Source: Metabacillus flavus
GTDB taxonomy: Bacteria; Bacillota; Bacilli; Bacillales; Bacillaceae
Assembly (NCBI RefSeq): GCF_018283675.1
Contig: NZ_JAGVRK010000001.1
Location: 744,001-808,000, forward strand
DNA: 64,000 nt
Direction of reading: 5' to 3'
Numbering within the stretch: the first letter of the stretch is position 1; each line of letters opens with the position of its first letter. Below are positions 25,319-34,198 of this stretch, piece after piece. Below the pieces are notes generated by a model. It saw only the letters and a program-made list of their open reading frames with translations. It searched no databases and was not told where the DNA came from. The translations under genes were made by a program, and so were the position numbers.

Positions 25319-26161
25319 ATGGAGCTTAAGGATTTAGCTGTAAAAATGGCAGAGATATATAAATGCAATCCAAAAGTGGATACTATATGGCTTGGAGGAT
25401 CTGTCTCCAGAGGCTGGGAGGATCGCTATTCCGATATTGAGCTTTTCCTATGCTGGAGTGAAGAACCAAGTGATGAAGACCGGCTTCTTCCTATTCAAGA
25501 GGTCAAGGGGGAAATCATAGATTTTCATGACTATGAAGACGAAGAATGGTCAGAAACCTACCACGCTCACGGTGTGAAAATGGAGCTCAGCCATTTTTTG
25601 ACGAGGACCGTAGATTCAGTTATAGGAGATGTCATTTACCGTTTATCCACAGATCTTGAAAAACAGTGTCTGGCGGCAGCTGTTTTCAACGGGAAATGTC
25701 TTGCAGGGGAAGACACATTTCAGAGGCTAATAGAAAAAACAGCTGTCTATCCGGAATCCTTAAAGCTGGCGATGATAACAGAGAATCTAAAGCTTGGAAG
25801 CAGATGGAGAAACCGTGATGCCCTTGTGGAAAGACAGGATTGGCTCTTGCTCCATCAGATTTTTGTCACCGTACAGAGAAACGTGATGAGTGTGCTTTTT
25901 GCATTAAATGAAACCTATGTTCATCACCCGGGATTTAAATGGCAGAGGCAGTCTCTAGGCGAAATGAATAGGAAGCCAGCATTGGCAGCAGAGCGCATGG
26001 AAAATGTCTTTTTGAAGGATCCAAAGCAAGGTTTGGTTATTTTGGAGGAGCTGTTAAAGGATGTCTATCAATTGGTGAAGGATGAATGCCCTGCCCTCAG
26101 TATTGATCCTCTCATTCAAGCTAATCAATCGTTTACAGCAAAAAAAACAGGCAAATCATAA
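25319..26161 (+). CDS. Nucleotidyltransferase-fold protein
   Basis: A 280-residue protein beginning one base after the nagR stop. 'WLGGSVSRGWEDRYSDIELFLCW' is the GG(S)-x9-D-x-E motif of the DNA polymerase beta-like nucleotidyltransferase fold, and a helical C-terminal domain follows. Such proteins include antibiotic-adenylating enzymes (ANT-like) and DUF4037-type relatives. Substrate unknown. Co-transcription with the nag genes is likely by spacing, but the function need not be linked. Confidence 0.7.
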   Translation: MELKDLAVKMAEIYKCNPKVDTIWLGGSVSRGWEDRYSDIELFLCWSEEPSDEDRLLPIQEVKGEIIDFHDYEDEEWSETYHAHGVKMELSHFLTRTVDSVIGDVIYRLSTDLEKQCLAAAVFNGKCLAGEDTFQRLIEKTAVYPESLKLAMITENLKLGSRWRNRDALVERQDWLLLHQIFVTVQRNVMSVLFALNETYVHHPGFKWQRQSLGEMNRKPALAAERMENVFLKDPKQGLVILEELLKDVYQLVKDECPALSIDPLIQANQSFTAKKTGKS

Positions 26162-26178
26162 ATGATTCGCCTGTTTTT
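26141..26178. terminator. Bidirectional terminator after the nag cluster
   Basis: AAAAAACAGGC...GCCTGTTTTTT with an inner AATCAT/ATGATT stem lies between the nucleotidyltransferase gene and the converging RDD gene. Confidence 0.85.
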
Positions 26179-26180
26179 TC

Positions 26181-26765
26181 TTATGCTTCTTTTATTACAT
26201 TTACTCCAGTGCCAACCGGTTCACCTGGGGAATTCCGGGTTACATATGTACCGGCAATTAAATCATGAAGCGAGCGCTTATCTTCCCTCACACCTACCAT
26301 AATGGCACTTGCTGCAAGCAAGATTAAAGTAAGCAGCATTCCTCCGAAAAAAATGGCAAAAGCTGACATCATTGAATTGCTCATTTCTAAATTCGCATCC
26401 ATTGGGCTTGCTAAGGCTTGTGCAAGCTCAGTCCATGCCATTGTTAACGCAATAATAACTCCGATTCCAATGGGAGCGCTATAGAGAATACCGCTTAACA
26501 GCGTCCGTTTGAGCATGGTCCAAAACGTGACGTTCGACCCGTTCACTCTTACAATACGAATGCTGACGGCCCTTTTCCCTACCGTATATCCATACCAGAA
26601 TATCGGAAGCAGCAGTCCGTATAAGAACTGAATTCCGCTGTTAGCATTACTGCCAATGCCTTCTCCAATTAGTAAAACCAAAAAATAACCTAAAATTGCA
26701 AAAATAATTCCGTCAATCAGATTTGCGCCTAAGCGAATCCAAAAGCCTGCAGGATTTTTTTCCAT
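26181..26765 (-). CDS. RDD-family membrane protein
   Basis: A 194-residue protein with AGGAGGGG before ATG 26765 (an in-frame TTG six bases earlier is too close to the ribosome site). 'GFWIRLGANLIDGIIF' is the Arg-Asp-Asp helix, 'GYTVGKRAVSIRIVRVNG' the conserved loop, and there are about four membrane segments. Some RDD proteins act in ion exchange, but a role for this one cannot be read from sequence. Confidence 0.75.
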   Translation of the reverse strand: MEKNPAGFWIRLGANLIDGIIFAILGYFLVLLIGEGIGSNANSGIQFLYGLLLPIFWYGYTVGKRAVSIRIVRVNGSNVTFWTMLKRTLLSGILYSAPIGIGVIIALTMAWTELAQALASPMDANLEMSNSMMSAFAIFFGGMLLTLILLAASAIMVGVREDKRSLHDLIAGTYVTRNSPGEPVGTGVNVIKEA

Positions 26766-26966
26766 AGGCAATCCCCTCCTTTAATATAGTACTTTCCCAT
26801 CATACACTTTAAAAAAACTCCAGGTAAACCAGTTTTTTGGATAAATGGAGTGCTGCAGCAGAAAAATTTTCTATGATATGATAAAAAGCAGATGCCAATC
26901 AGACAAACTGAAGGCTCATCTTTATTTAAAAGTGAGTTTTTATTTTTCAAGGGGAGGCAATTTGTT

Positions 26967-28178
26967 ATGCAGTATAGCTATATGACCAGGCTTTTTTGCC
27001 CTAAATGCGGGAGGGATTATGATCCCGAGCAAATTCATCAATTGTGTACATGCGGCTCTCCGCTGCTGGTGGATTATGATTATGAGGAAATCAAAAAGGT
27101 ATGGAATAAGCAAAGTTTAGCTGCAAGACCAAGCAATATATGGAGATACCACGAGCTTCTGCCAGTGCGCAAGGAAGAGAATGCCGTCACGATGGGCGAG
27201 GGTGGAACACCAATACTTCCCGTCTCGAAAATGGGCGAAAAATATGGAATATCACAGCTGTTTATGAAGGATGAAGGACTGATTCCGACTGGGTCCTTTA
27301 AAGCCAGGGGAGCGGCAGTTGGGCTCTCAAAAGCGAAAGAGCTTGGAGTGAAAAGATTTGCGATGCCAACGAATGGAAATGCAGGTGCAGCATGGTCGCT
27401 TTATGCCGCCAGGGCAGGCCTTGAAGCGAATGTAGTGATGCCGGTTGATGCTCCCATCACGACCCGAAAGGAATGTGCAGCCTCGGGAGCAAGATTGTGG
27501 CTGGTGAACGGGCTGATCAGCGATGCCGGAAAAATGGTGGGTGAGCTTGTGGGCAAAAAAGGGTACTACGATGCTTCCACCTTAAAGGAGCCTTACCGGA
27601 TTGAAGGAAAGAAGACGATGGGCCTGGAGATCGCAGAGCAGTTTAATTGGGAAGTTCCGGATGTCATTCTTTATCCAACAGGCGGCGGAGTCGGACTGAT
27701 TGGAATTTATAAAGCCATGGTCGAATTGCAAAAACTCGGCTGGATTTCGTCTGAAAAACTGCCCAGGCTGGTTGCTGTTCAGGCGGATGGGTGCGCCCCA
27801 ATTGTGAAAGCATGGGAAGAAGGAAAACAGGAATCCGAATTCTGGAACAATTCCCAGACCGGGGCCTTTGGAATCAATGTTCCAAAAGCGATTGGAGATT
27901 TTCTCGTTCTTGATGCGATTTATCAGACGAAAGGCTGTGCTGTGTCTGTATCAGAGGAAGCCATTCAGCATGCACAGCTGGATGTTGCATCGAAGGAAGG
28001 CCTTTTTATTTGTCCTGAAGGGGCGGCCGTTTTTGCTGCTGCCCAGAAGCTGCGTCAGGAGCAATGGATAAAGGAAGATGACACGGTTGTCCTGCTTAAC
28101 ACAGGACTGGGTATTAAGTACGCTGATGATCTCAAGGCTGAGGCTCCCGTACTTGAACCGGGTGACTCCCTCTTATAA
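26967..28178 (+). CDS. Threonine synthase-like PLP enzyme with N-terminal zinc ribbon
   Basis: A 403-residue protein starting at ATG 26967 (AAGGGGAGG ten bases ahead). 'FCPKCGRDYDPEQIHQLCTCG' is a four-Cys ribbon. Lys112 in PTGSFKARGA is the PLP lysine, 'PTNGNAGAAWSLYAARAG' contacts the substrate and 'YPTGGGVGLIGIYKA' holds the cofactor phosphate. It belongs to the long threonine synthase branch that makes threonine from O-phosphohomoserine. As no hom or thrB gene is adjacent, another beta-replacement activity is possible. Confidence 0.75.
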   Translation: MQYSYMTRLFCPKCGRDYDPEQIHQLCTCGSPLLVDYDYEEIKKVWNKQSLAARPSNIWRYHELLPVRKEENAVTMGEGGTPILPVSKMGEKYGISQLFMKDEGLIPTGSFKARGAAVGLSKAKELGVKRFAMPTNGNAGAAWSLYAARAGLEANVVMPVDAPITTRKECAASGARLWLVNGLISDAGKMVGELVGKKGYYDASTLKEPYRIEGKKTMGLEIAEQFNWEVPDVILYPTGGGVGLIGIYKAMVELQKLGWISSEKLPRLVAVQADGCAPIVKAWEEGKQESEFWNNSQTGAFGINVPKAIGDFLVLDAIYQTKGCAVSVSEEAIQHAQLDVASKEGLFICPEGAAVFAAAQKLRQEQWIKEDDTVVLLNTGLGIKYADDLKAEAPVLEPGDSLL

Positions 28179-28307
28179 ACATTTCGACTAAAAATAAGGA
28201 ATTCACCAGTCTAAATGAGCAGGAACAGTTGGGGAATTGGCGCTATTGGCATCGGATGAAGCTGCTGACATAATGGTGGGGAGATTAGGAAAAGGAGCCC
28301 AAACTAT

Positions 28308-29516
28308 ATGAAAATGAAAGTAATCGCCGCCATAGCCATAAGCTCTAGTTTAGCAATTAGTCTCCCGTTCATTAAGTCATCTGCAGCTACAATCCTGCAA
28401 ACAGCCAAGCAGTATATGGGTACAAGCTATTCAAGTAAAGGAAATACACCGGCTGAAGGATTCAACTCAGCCGGATTTGTTCAATATGTTTTTAAGAAAA
28501 CTAAGGGAATTGAACTTCCGTCTCTATCAAGCGAGCAGTGGAGCTTTGGAACAGAGGTAAAAAGGGATAACCTGCAGCCGGGGGATGTCCTGTTTTTTAA
28601 CGATTCATCCGGCGGAAAGCTTTCCACGACCGGAATTTATGAAGGGAATGGACGGATGATTTACAGCTCTGTGTCGAAAGGAGTTACAACTGTCGGATTT
28701 CAAAACTCTGATTATTGGAACAGCCGCTATGCGGGAGCGAAGCGGATTACCGCGCCGCTGAAGATGGCATTGGATAACCCGGTTATTTCAAAAGGGCTTC
28801 AGTATTTAAATGTTCCGTATACAGAGGGAGGCCAGTCGCCTGATGGATTTGACTGTTCCGGATTCACCAAGTATGTGTATGAAAAAGCATCCGGAATCTA
28901 CTTGCCGGACACCCCTGACCAGCAATGGGCGGTTGGAGCTTCGGTAGCGAGGGAAAACATCCAGCCGGGAGATCTTGTGCTTTTCAAAGACACACATCGG
29001 CCCGGAATTTCCCACGTTGGCATTTACGCAGGAAATAACCAAATTCTCAATGCAACGCGGATTGGCGGCGCGAATAAAGTAACGGTCAGCTACCTCACGA
29101 ATAACTTTTTACAGGAAAAATTCGCGGGAATAAAACGGGTCAGCGGACTTGGGATCGACCGAAGCGAGCCCGTGGTGAAGAATGCTGAAGAACTTGTCGG
29201 AACAAAGTTCGCGAAGAACGGAGTTTCGCCTGAAACCGGATTTGATACATCCGGTTTCGTGCAGTATGTATTTAAGAAGGCAAAAGGCATGCAGCTGCCA
29301 AGGTACGGAAACCAGCAGATTAACCTGGGTCAGGAAGTTGCTGAAAAGGACCTTAAACCAGGAGATCTCGTCTTTTTCCAAACCGGCTCAATCGTACCTG
29401 CTATTTATGCCGGTAAAGGGCAGGTAATCCTCACATCAAATGATGGAGTAAAAGTCATTCATTACAAGGTGAGCACTTACTGGTCCGGCAAATATTTGAA
29501 AGCTAAACGCATATAA
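28308..29516 (+). CDS. Secreted wall hydrolase with three NlpC/P60 modules, only the middle one catalytic
   Basis: A 402-residue protein with AAGGAG before ATG and a signal peptide ending near SSA-ATI (residue 27). Three ~125-residue NlpC/P60 modules follow. The middle one has FDCSGF and ISHVGIYAG, i.e. catalytic Cys and His. The first reads FNSAGF and STTGIYEG, the third FDTSGF and VPAIYAG, so both lack Cys and His. 'LQPGDVLFF', 'IQPGDLVLF' and 'LKPGDLVFF' mark the same strand in each. It likely cuts D-Glu-diaminopimelate bonds in peptidoglycan, with the dead modules as substrate clamps. Confidence 0.85.
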   Translation: MKMKVIAAIAISSSLAISLPFIKSSAATILQTAKQYMGTSYSSKGNTPAEGFNSAGFVQYVFKKTKGIELPSLSSEQWSFGTEVKRDNLQPGDVLFFNDSSGGKLSTTGIYEGNGRMIYSSVSKGVTTVGFQNSDYWNSRYAGAKRITAPLKMALDNPVISKGLQYLNVPYTEGGQSPDGFDCSGFTKYVYEKASGIYLPDTPDQQWAVGASVARENIQPGDLVLFKDTHRPGISHVGIYAGNNQILNATRIGGANKVTVSYLTNNFLQEKFAGIKRVSGLGIDRSEPVVKNAEELVGTKFAKNGVSPETGFDTSGFVQYVFKKAKGMQLPRYGNQQINLGQEVAEKDLKPGDLVFFQTGSIVPAIYAGKGQVILTSNDGVKVIHYKVSTYWSGKYLKAKRI

Positions 29517-29521
29517 GTGAA

Positions 29522-29551
29522 AAGCCCCTGCTGACTCCTGGCAGGGGCTTA
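29522..29551. terminator. Terminator between the NlpC/P60 gene and yfhD
   Basis: AAGCCCCTGC TGACTCCTG GCAGGGGCTT forms a ten-base perfect stem eight bases after the hydrolase stop. Confidence 0.75.
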
Positions 29552-29560
29552 ATGCATGTT

Positions 29561-29749
29561 TTAGTGGCTTTTTTGCTGACGCTGGTTTGCTGCGCTGGCT
29601 CTCGCCTGTGCTTCAACGTCGGCTTGGTCGGCTAATTCACGGGAATACTCCTCATACGTTCCATCCGTTTCTTTTTTCAGCTGCTTCGGAACTTGAGGAA
29701 GACTATTCTTGTTTTTATCACGATTGTGCTGTTTGTGTCCTCTTCCCAA
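29561..29749 (-). CDS. yfhD: YfhD-family small spore-associated protein
   Basis: A 62-residue, very hydrophilic protein: 'GHKQHNRDKNKNSLPQVPKQL' and 'EYSRELADQADVEAQARA' are the conserved blocks of the YfhD family, which is restricted to spore formers. ATG 29749 lies after a GGAAGAGG-like site. It is the first of the B. subtilis-like yfhD-yfhE-yfhF order. Function unknown; low complexity suggests a spore-core protein. Confidence 0.8.
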   Translation of the reverse strand: MGRGHKQHNRDKNKNSLPQVPKQLKKETDGTYEEYSRELADQADVEAQARASAANQRQQKSH

Positions 29750-29824
29750 AATGAACGCCCCCTGTGTTGTGAACTTGTGGTTCCCTACTAGAATGGCCGA
29801 TATAGGCGGCGAACATGCTGGAAA

Positions 29825-29944
29825 CTAGTTCTTCTTCTTCGTAAAACCGCCAGCGCGGTCAGCCGCTTTAAATTCTTTTCCGAAGAGAACCTCCTGTGCA
29901 GTGGTCAGTGTTCTCTTTGAATTCTCATGACGTTTCTTTTCCAT
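29825..29944 (-). CDS. yfhE: YfhE-family small protein
   Basis: A 39-residue protein, 'MEKKRHENSKRTLTTAQEVL' then FGKEFKAADRAGGFTKKKN, matching the YfhE family. ATG 29944 is assumed; an in-frame ATG 21 bases further upstream also follows a weak GGAG site. It is in the same orientation as yfhD and 75 bases before it, as in B. subtilis. Confidence 0.75.
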   Translation of the reverse strand: MEKKRHENSKRTLTTAQEVLFGKEFKAADRAGGFTKKKN

Positions 29945-30044
29945 TATGTATTCAGCTCCATTCATTAGAATAGGACTATTTTCGACAAGTATGGGGGGAT
30001 TCATACAATGGGGCGGGGAAGTAATTGAAGTAATTATAACCGAT

Positions 30045-30252
30045 AGCTGAAGCGGGTGGTTTCGGCTGGTTCTAAGGTGAAGGTGGCTGAAAAGAAGGCG
30101 AGTTTGGCTGGAAGGAGATTCGGGTCGGCTGGAAAAATCAGTTTGGCTGGAAAGCCGCTGGTATCGGCTGAAATCGGGATCGAAGTGGCTGATATAACAT
30201 TGAAATCGGCCGCAAAGAGAAGGGGATCGGCTGGAAAAGCACATTACGATGG
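30045..30252. repeat. Ten-unit 21-bp-period array, GGCTGgAAA core
   Basis: GGCTG (or GGC) words start at 30064, 30085, 30106, 30127, 30145, 30166, 30187, 30208 and 30229. Every step is 21 bp except one of 18. Sequence between words is degenerate. One frame stays open and reads heptads like GSAGKIS and SLAGRRF, but there is no ribosome site or start, so it is treated as non-coding. Confidence 0.8.
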
Positions 30253-30292
30253 AAAATTTGTTTATTCCAGCAGCTGCAGTCCAAACCAATCA

Positions 30293-30319
30293 AAAAGCCC
30301 GCAAATAAAATTGGCGGGC
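30293..30319 (-). terminator. Terminator of the GNAT gene
   Basis: GCCCGCCAATTTTATTTGCGGGC followed by TTTTT on the reverse strand, eight bases after the stop. Confidence 0.8.
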
Positions 30320-30326
30320 GATTTTC

Positions 30327-30884
30327 TCAAGCTTCTTTCAAGTGCTGTTCTTCCGCAGCGGAAGGGGTTCTCATGGTGAAGAGTGTATATAAATCCTTTT
30401 TAATTTCATATAGGCTGTAGATGTCTTCGCCGTTGTTGATTTGATCCAGCAGCGCTTTGCGTGTTTCATTGGCACATTCAACGTATGGGAGTTTTTCAGC
30501 CGCTTTGGTGGACCGGACGTTGACTTTCCGGATGCGGAGAAAAATAGTGTCGATTCCCAGTTCGTAGAATAGTTCATTGAAAAATGCGTCTTTTGCCGCT
30601 TGGTTGTAGCCCTTCCCATGGTAAGGCTTGCCGAGCCAGGTTCCGAGGAACCCGGCATTTTCCTGGAGGTCAAAAAGACTGATGGTCCCGATTGGAGAGC
30701 CCCATTCATCGAGAATGGTCCGTGAAATCAATTCACTGCGCTCTTCGGCTTCGATTGTTTGCTTGGTTAAAAACAAATATTCCTCGATTGAATCAGCTTT
30801 ATGACGTACGTAAGGGAAGACGTCGGGGTGTACCATAAGTTCATACAGCGCATGACTATCGTGAATGTCACGTTTTTTAAGCAT
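30327..30884 (-). CDS. GNAT-family acetyltransferase (RimJ/RimL-like)
   Basis: A 185-residue protein. ATG 30884 is chosen with GGAGGGAG about ten bases ahead. 'LGTWLGKPYHGKGYNQAAKDAFFNELFYELGIDTIFLRI' is motif A with the acetyl-CoA loop and matches the RimJ/L branch that acetylates protein N-termini or small molecules. It is inserted between yfhE and yfhF relative to B. subtilis. Substrate unknown. Confidence 0.7.
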   Translation of the reverse strand: MLKKRDIHDSHALYELMVHPDVFPYVRHKADSIEEYLFLTKQTIEAEERSELISRTILDEWGSPIGTISLFDLQENAGFLGTWLGKPYHGKGYNQAAKDAFFNELFYELGIDTIFLRIRKVNVRSTKAAEKLPYVECANETRKALLDQINNGEDIYSLYEIKKDLYTLFTMRTPSAAEEQHLKEA

Positions 30885-30927
30885 CTTTCTCGCTCCCTCC
30901 AACATGAGGGCAGACGCGTAGCCTTAG

Positions 30928-31040
30928 CCCCACCCTCGAAATTTTTTAAATTAGCCAAAAAATTTCGGGGTGGGAATCGAACCCACTAGGACCAGTAAAA
31001 CTGGTGGCGCACCATTTGCCTTCCCATTGAACCCAGGTCA
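30928..31040 (-). other. tRNA-like relic joined to an 18-bp inverted repeat
   Basis: On the reverse strand GTGGGTTCGATTCCCAC is a perfect tRNA T-arm, preceded by an ACCAG/CTGGT hairpin like an anticodon arm and a D-arm-like GGTTCAATGGGAAGGC. The 5' acceptor strand that should pair with CCCGAAA is absent. The 3' side pairs instead with a downstream copy: CCCCACCC-CGAAATTTTTT and AAAAAATTTCG-GGGTGGG (30928-30979). A working tRNA is unlikely. Confidence 0.45.
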
Positions 31041-31135
31041 TTAAGTTGTCATACACAGCAAGGCTTTGTGAGCAAGCCATGCACTGATATCATACTCGAA
31101 TTTGTTTGAAAAAGATACAGTTTTTTTATGAAAAT

Positions 31136-32308
31136 TTATTGGTTTTTTTGGCCAATTTTTATCCCTTTTTCAGAGGCCCATTTGGGGTCTTCAAACACAA
31201 ATTTTCCGTCGATCATCGTGCACTTTGGTTTCGCTAAATAATGGAAAGGGTGATGGCTCCAAAGAACCAAATCTGCGTCCTTTCCAACCTCTAAACTGCC
31301 GATGCGGTGGTCGACTTGAAGATTGCGTGCTGCAGTAATTGTGATGCCTTCAATCGCTTTTTGCTCATCGAAGCCTTCACGGACGGCAAGTGAAGCGACT
31401 ACATTCAAATATTGGATTGGAGTGTATGGGTGATCCGTTGTAATGGATACTTCTACTCCTTTATCGGTTAGGGCCTGATACGTTTGCCAGCTTTTATTTC
31501 TAAGCTCGATTTTTGACCGTCTTGTAAAGGTCGGACCAACACTAACCTTTGCATTCGTGCCTGCAAATTCATCTGCAATGAGATGGCCTTCCGTACAGTG
31601 CTCAATTCTGTAATCTAAATTGAACTCCTCCGCGAACCTGATGGCAGATAGGATATCGTCTGCTCTGTGTGCGTGAATGCGGACAGGAATTTCGCGTCTT
31701 AATGCACGGCGGATGGATAGGGAGCGGAAATCTTCTTTTTCATCGCAGTATTTTGCGAGATAAAACGCTTCCCTGAGCATCCCCATAATCCCCATTCTGG
31801 TGATGGAATCCTTATTGCCTGTACTATGGATCCGTTTTGGATTTTCCCCAAGGGCAATTTTCAGACCGGCGGTTTCCTTGATCAGCATGTTGCTTATGTT
31901 GACCCCGCAGGTTTTGATAACAGATGTCGTTCCGCCGATTACGTTGGCGCTCCCAGGCATAATGTGAACGGTCGTAATTCCGTGGGAAATCGCATCACGG
32001 AATCCGGAGTCAAGCGGATGAACCCCATCAAGCGCCCGGATGTGAGGGGTCAATGGTTCAACGGTTTCATTGGCGTCGTTTCCGGCCCATCCGGTTCCTT
32101 CATCATAAAGACCAAGATGGGTATGAACATCAATCAGTCCCGGAAACAAATATTGATCCTGACAATCAATGATCGTACAGTCATCAGGTGCCGGAATGTT
32201 TTTTTCGATTTTGACGATTTTCCCATTTTCTACAAGAAGATCGGAAGCATATAAAATCTCGGACGTGACGGGAAAAATAGTAGCGCGCTTAAATAATGTG
32301 CAGGTCAT
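31136..32308 (-). CDS. Amidohydrolase (imidazolonepropionase/dihydroorotase-like fold)
   Basis: A 390-residue metal-dependent hydrolase. 'LFPGLIDVHTHLGLYDEGTGW' has the HxH ligands, 'IRIHAHRADD' and 'RIEHCTEGH' the following His ligands, and 'VSITTDHPYTP' the catalytic Asp. The closing 'GSLEVGKDADLVLWSHHPF' is typical of the family. It would open a cyclic amide or cleave an N-acyl bond; substrate unknown. It runs towards the GNAT gene and lies 31 bases after yfhF, so it may share the yfhF promoter. Confidence 0.75.
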   Translation of the reverse strand: MTCTLFKRATIFPVTSEILYASDLLVENGKIVKIEKNIPAPDDCTIIDCQDQYLFPGLIDVHTHLGLYDEGTGWAGNDANETVEPLTPHIRALDGVHPLDSGFRDAISHGITTVHIMPGSANVIGGTTSVIKTCGVNISNMLIKETAGLKIALGENPKRIHSTGNKDSITRMGIMGMLREAFYLAKYCDEKEDFRSLSIRRALRREIPVRIHAHRADDILSAIRFAEEFNLDYRIEHCTEGHLIADEFAGTNAKVSVGPTFTRRSKIELRNKSWQTYQALTDKGVEVSITTDHPYTPIQYLNVVASLAVREGFDEQKAIEGITITAARNLQVDHRIGSLEVGKDADLVLWSHHPFHYLAKPKCTMIDGKFVFEDPKWASEKGIKIGQKNQ

Positions 32309-32339
32309 TTTTGTGCTCCTAGCGGAAATGGATTTTATA

Positions 32340-33230
32340 CTATTTTATTATGTCAGACAGAGCAGGTTCAAGCGATGGATAAATAAATGTATAGCCGTTT
32401 TCAATCGCTTTTTTCGGAAGCACACGCTGTCCTTCCAATAAAAGAATGCTCATTTCCCCAAGAGCAAGCTTAATGGCGCTGCTTGGTGCCGGCAGCCAGT
32501 GGGGCTTGTTAATGACTTTGCCTAGCGTTTTCCCGAAGGTTTCCATTTGAACAGGGTTGGGTGACGTCATGTTGATCGGTCCGCTGATTTCATCATTCTG
32601 GATGATGAAATCCATTAAGCCGGCAATATCGGTTACATGAATCCAGGACATCCATTGGTTGCCTGAGCCGAGCGGGCCTCCGCCGTATAATTTATAAGGA
32701 AGGATCATTTTCTGGAGCACGCCGCCTTCTCCCAGAACAATTCCGAGTCTGGCATAAACCGTACGGATGCCAAGGTCGCGGATCATGGATGCTTCCTGTT
32801 CCCATTTTTGAACGGTGCTTGAAAGGAAATCTTCATCCGTTACATCAGAATCCTCTGTAAATGTATTTTCTTCAGACGTCCCGTATATTCCAACGGCACT
32901 GGCATTTATGAAAACAGACGGTTTATTTTCCAGTCCGTTCAAAATTTTAAAAACTTCTCTTGTGGATTCAACGCGGCTTTCTACAATTTCCTTTTTCGTT
33001 TCCTCCGTCCAGCGGGAGCTGATTGATTTTCCTGCAAGGTTGATCATGACATCGAGGCCTTCAAGATTCGGTGCAGGGTTAGACCCATCCATCCATTTCA
33101 TATATTCAATGTTTCCGTAGCCTTCTTTTTCACTTCTGGATAAGATAACAACTTTATGGCCTTCTCTTGCAAAGTATTGGGCGATATGTTTTCCGACGAA
33201 ACCGGATCCTCCGGCTATAGCTATTTTCAT
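32340..33230 (-). CDS. yfhF: YfhF: TIGR01777-type NAD(P)-dependent epimerase/oxidoreductase
   Basis: A 296-residue extended SDR. ATG 33230 follows GAGGTGAGAAGA; a GTG nine bases earlier is too close to that site. 'IAIAGGSGFVGKHIAQYF' is the Rossmann loop, 'SAVGIYGTSEENTFTE' the active-site Tyr region, and 'WMSWIHVTDIAGLMDFII' a conserved family block. It resembles the cell-division-associated SulA-like epimerase group. Divergent from recX, as in B. subtilis. Confidence 0.85.
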   Translation of the reverse strand: MKIAIAGGSGFVGKHIAQYFAREGHKVVILSRSEKEGYGNIEYMKWMDGSNPAPNLEGLDVMINLAGKSISSRWTEETKKEIVESRVESTREVFKILNGLENKPSVFINASAVGIYGTSEENTFTEDSDVTDEDFLSSTVQKWEQEASMIRDLGIRTVYARLGIVLGEGGVLQKMILPYKLYGGGPLGSGNQWMSWIHVTDIAGLMDFIIQNDEISGPINMTSPNPVQMETFGKTLGKVINKPHWLPAPSSAIKLALGEMSILLLEGQRVLPKKAIENGYTFIYPSLEPALSDIIK

Positions 33231-33326
33231 TCTTCTCACCTCGCGTTAATTTTAAATGCTTTTTCTAAGCTCTACCCTGCCTCCCTGATGATAAACGTGT
33301 GCTAAAATAGGAGAGAGGTGTTGAGG

Positions 33327-34145
33327 ATGGCTTTTATAACGAAAATTACGTCCCAGCAAAAAAACGCTGAGCGGTATAACATCTATTTGGATTATGGAAA
33401 AGGGGAAGAGTTTGGTTTCGGTGTGGACGAGCACACTCTGCTTAAACACGGCCTCGCAAAAGGCAAGGAACTCTCCGAATTGGACATTGCAGAAATCTGC
33501 ACAGGTGATAATGTAAGAAAAGCGTACAATTCCGCTCTGGACTTTCTCAGTTATAGAATGCGCTCAACCATGGAAATCAAGCAGCAGCTGGAGAAAAAAG
33601 AATTCCAGCCTGAGACCATTCAAGAGGTGCTCCATCAGCTTAATGAATCCGGCTTAATTAATGATCAGCAATTTGCTGATGCATTTACGAGAACGCAGTG
33701 GCAATCTTCTGGAAAGGGCCCGACCGTCATTAGGCAGGAGCTGATACAAAAGGGGATTGCACCGCTTGATATTGAACAGGCATTATCCTTATATTCACAT
33801 GAAGAGCAGCGCGATGCTGCGATGGTGCATGCTGAAAAATTCATGAAAAAAAATCATGCTATTTCCGCGTTTCAAATTCAAAAGAAGCTTGAACAGCTTC
33901 TCATTCGCAAGGGCTTCAGTTTCAACCTAATCTCCGAGGTCGTGCAATCGCTGGAATTCGGCGGCAATCAGGATGATGAAAAAGAAGCGCTCGCTAAGCA
34001 GGCAAATAAAGTGATGTACAAATATAACAAAGGCAATGACTATGAATACAGGCAAAAAATGAAGCAATACTTGTATCGGAAAGGCTTTCAGATCGAACTC
34101 ATTGATGAGTTCCTGGAAAACCCCGAAGAATTTATACAGAATTAA
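33327..34145 (+). CDS. recX: RecX recombination regulator
   Basis: A 272-residue protein. ATG 33327 with GAGAGAGGTG upstream. The tandem three-helix repeats include 'ALDFLSYRMRSTMEIKQQLEKKEF', 'LIQKGIAPLDIEQALSLYSHEEQ' and 'YRQKMKQYLYRKGFQIELIDEFL', the long Firmicute form. RecX binds RecA filaments and limits or remodels recombination. The start lies about 95 bases from divergent yfhF. Confidence 0.9.
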   Translation: MAFITKITSQQKNAERYNIYLDYGKGEEFGFGVDEHTLLKHGLAKGKELSELDIAEICTGDNVRKAYNSALDFLSYRMRSTMEIKQQLEKKEFQPETIQEVLHQLNESGLINDQQFADAFTRTQWQSSGKGPTVIRQELIQKGIAPLDIEQALSLYSHEEQRDAAMVHAEKFMKKNHAISAFQIQKKLEQLLIRKGFSFNLISEVVQSLEFGGNQDDEKEALAKQANKVMYKYNKGNDYEYRQKMKQYLYRKGFQIELIDEFLENPEEFIQN

Positions 34146-34198
34146 TATTCGCTTCAAACCTGCCCGATTCCTTTTTGGGCTGCACACTAGGGGGAACG

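Noticed and set aside
30970-31040. Functional tRNA gene
   Set aside because: The 5' acceptor strand cannot pair with the 3' CCCGAAA and the D-arm is poor.
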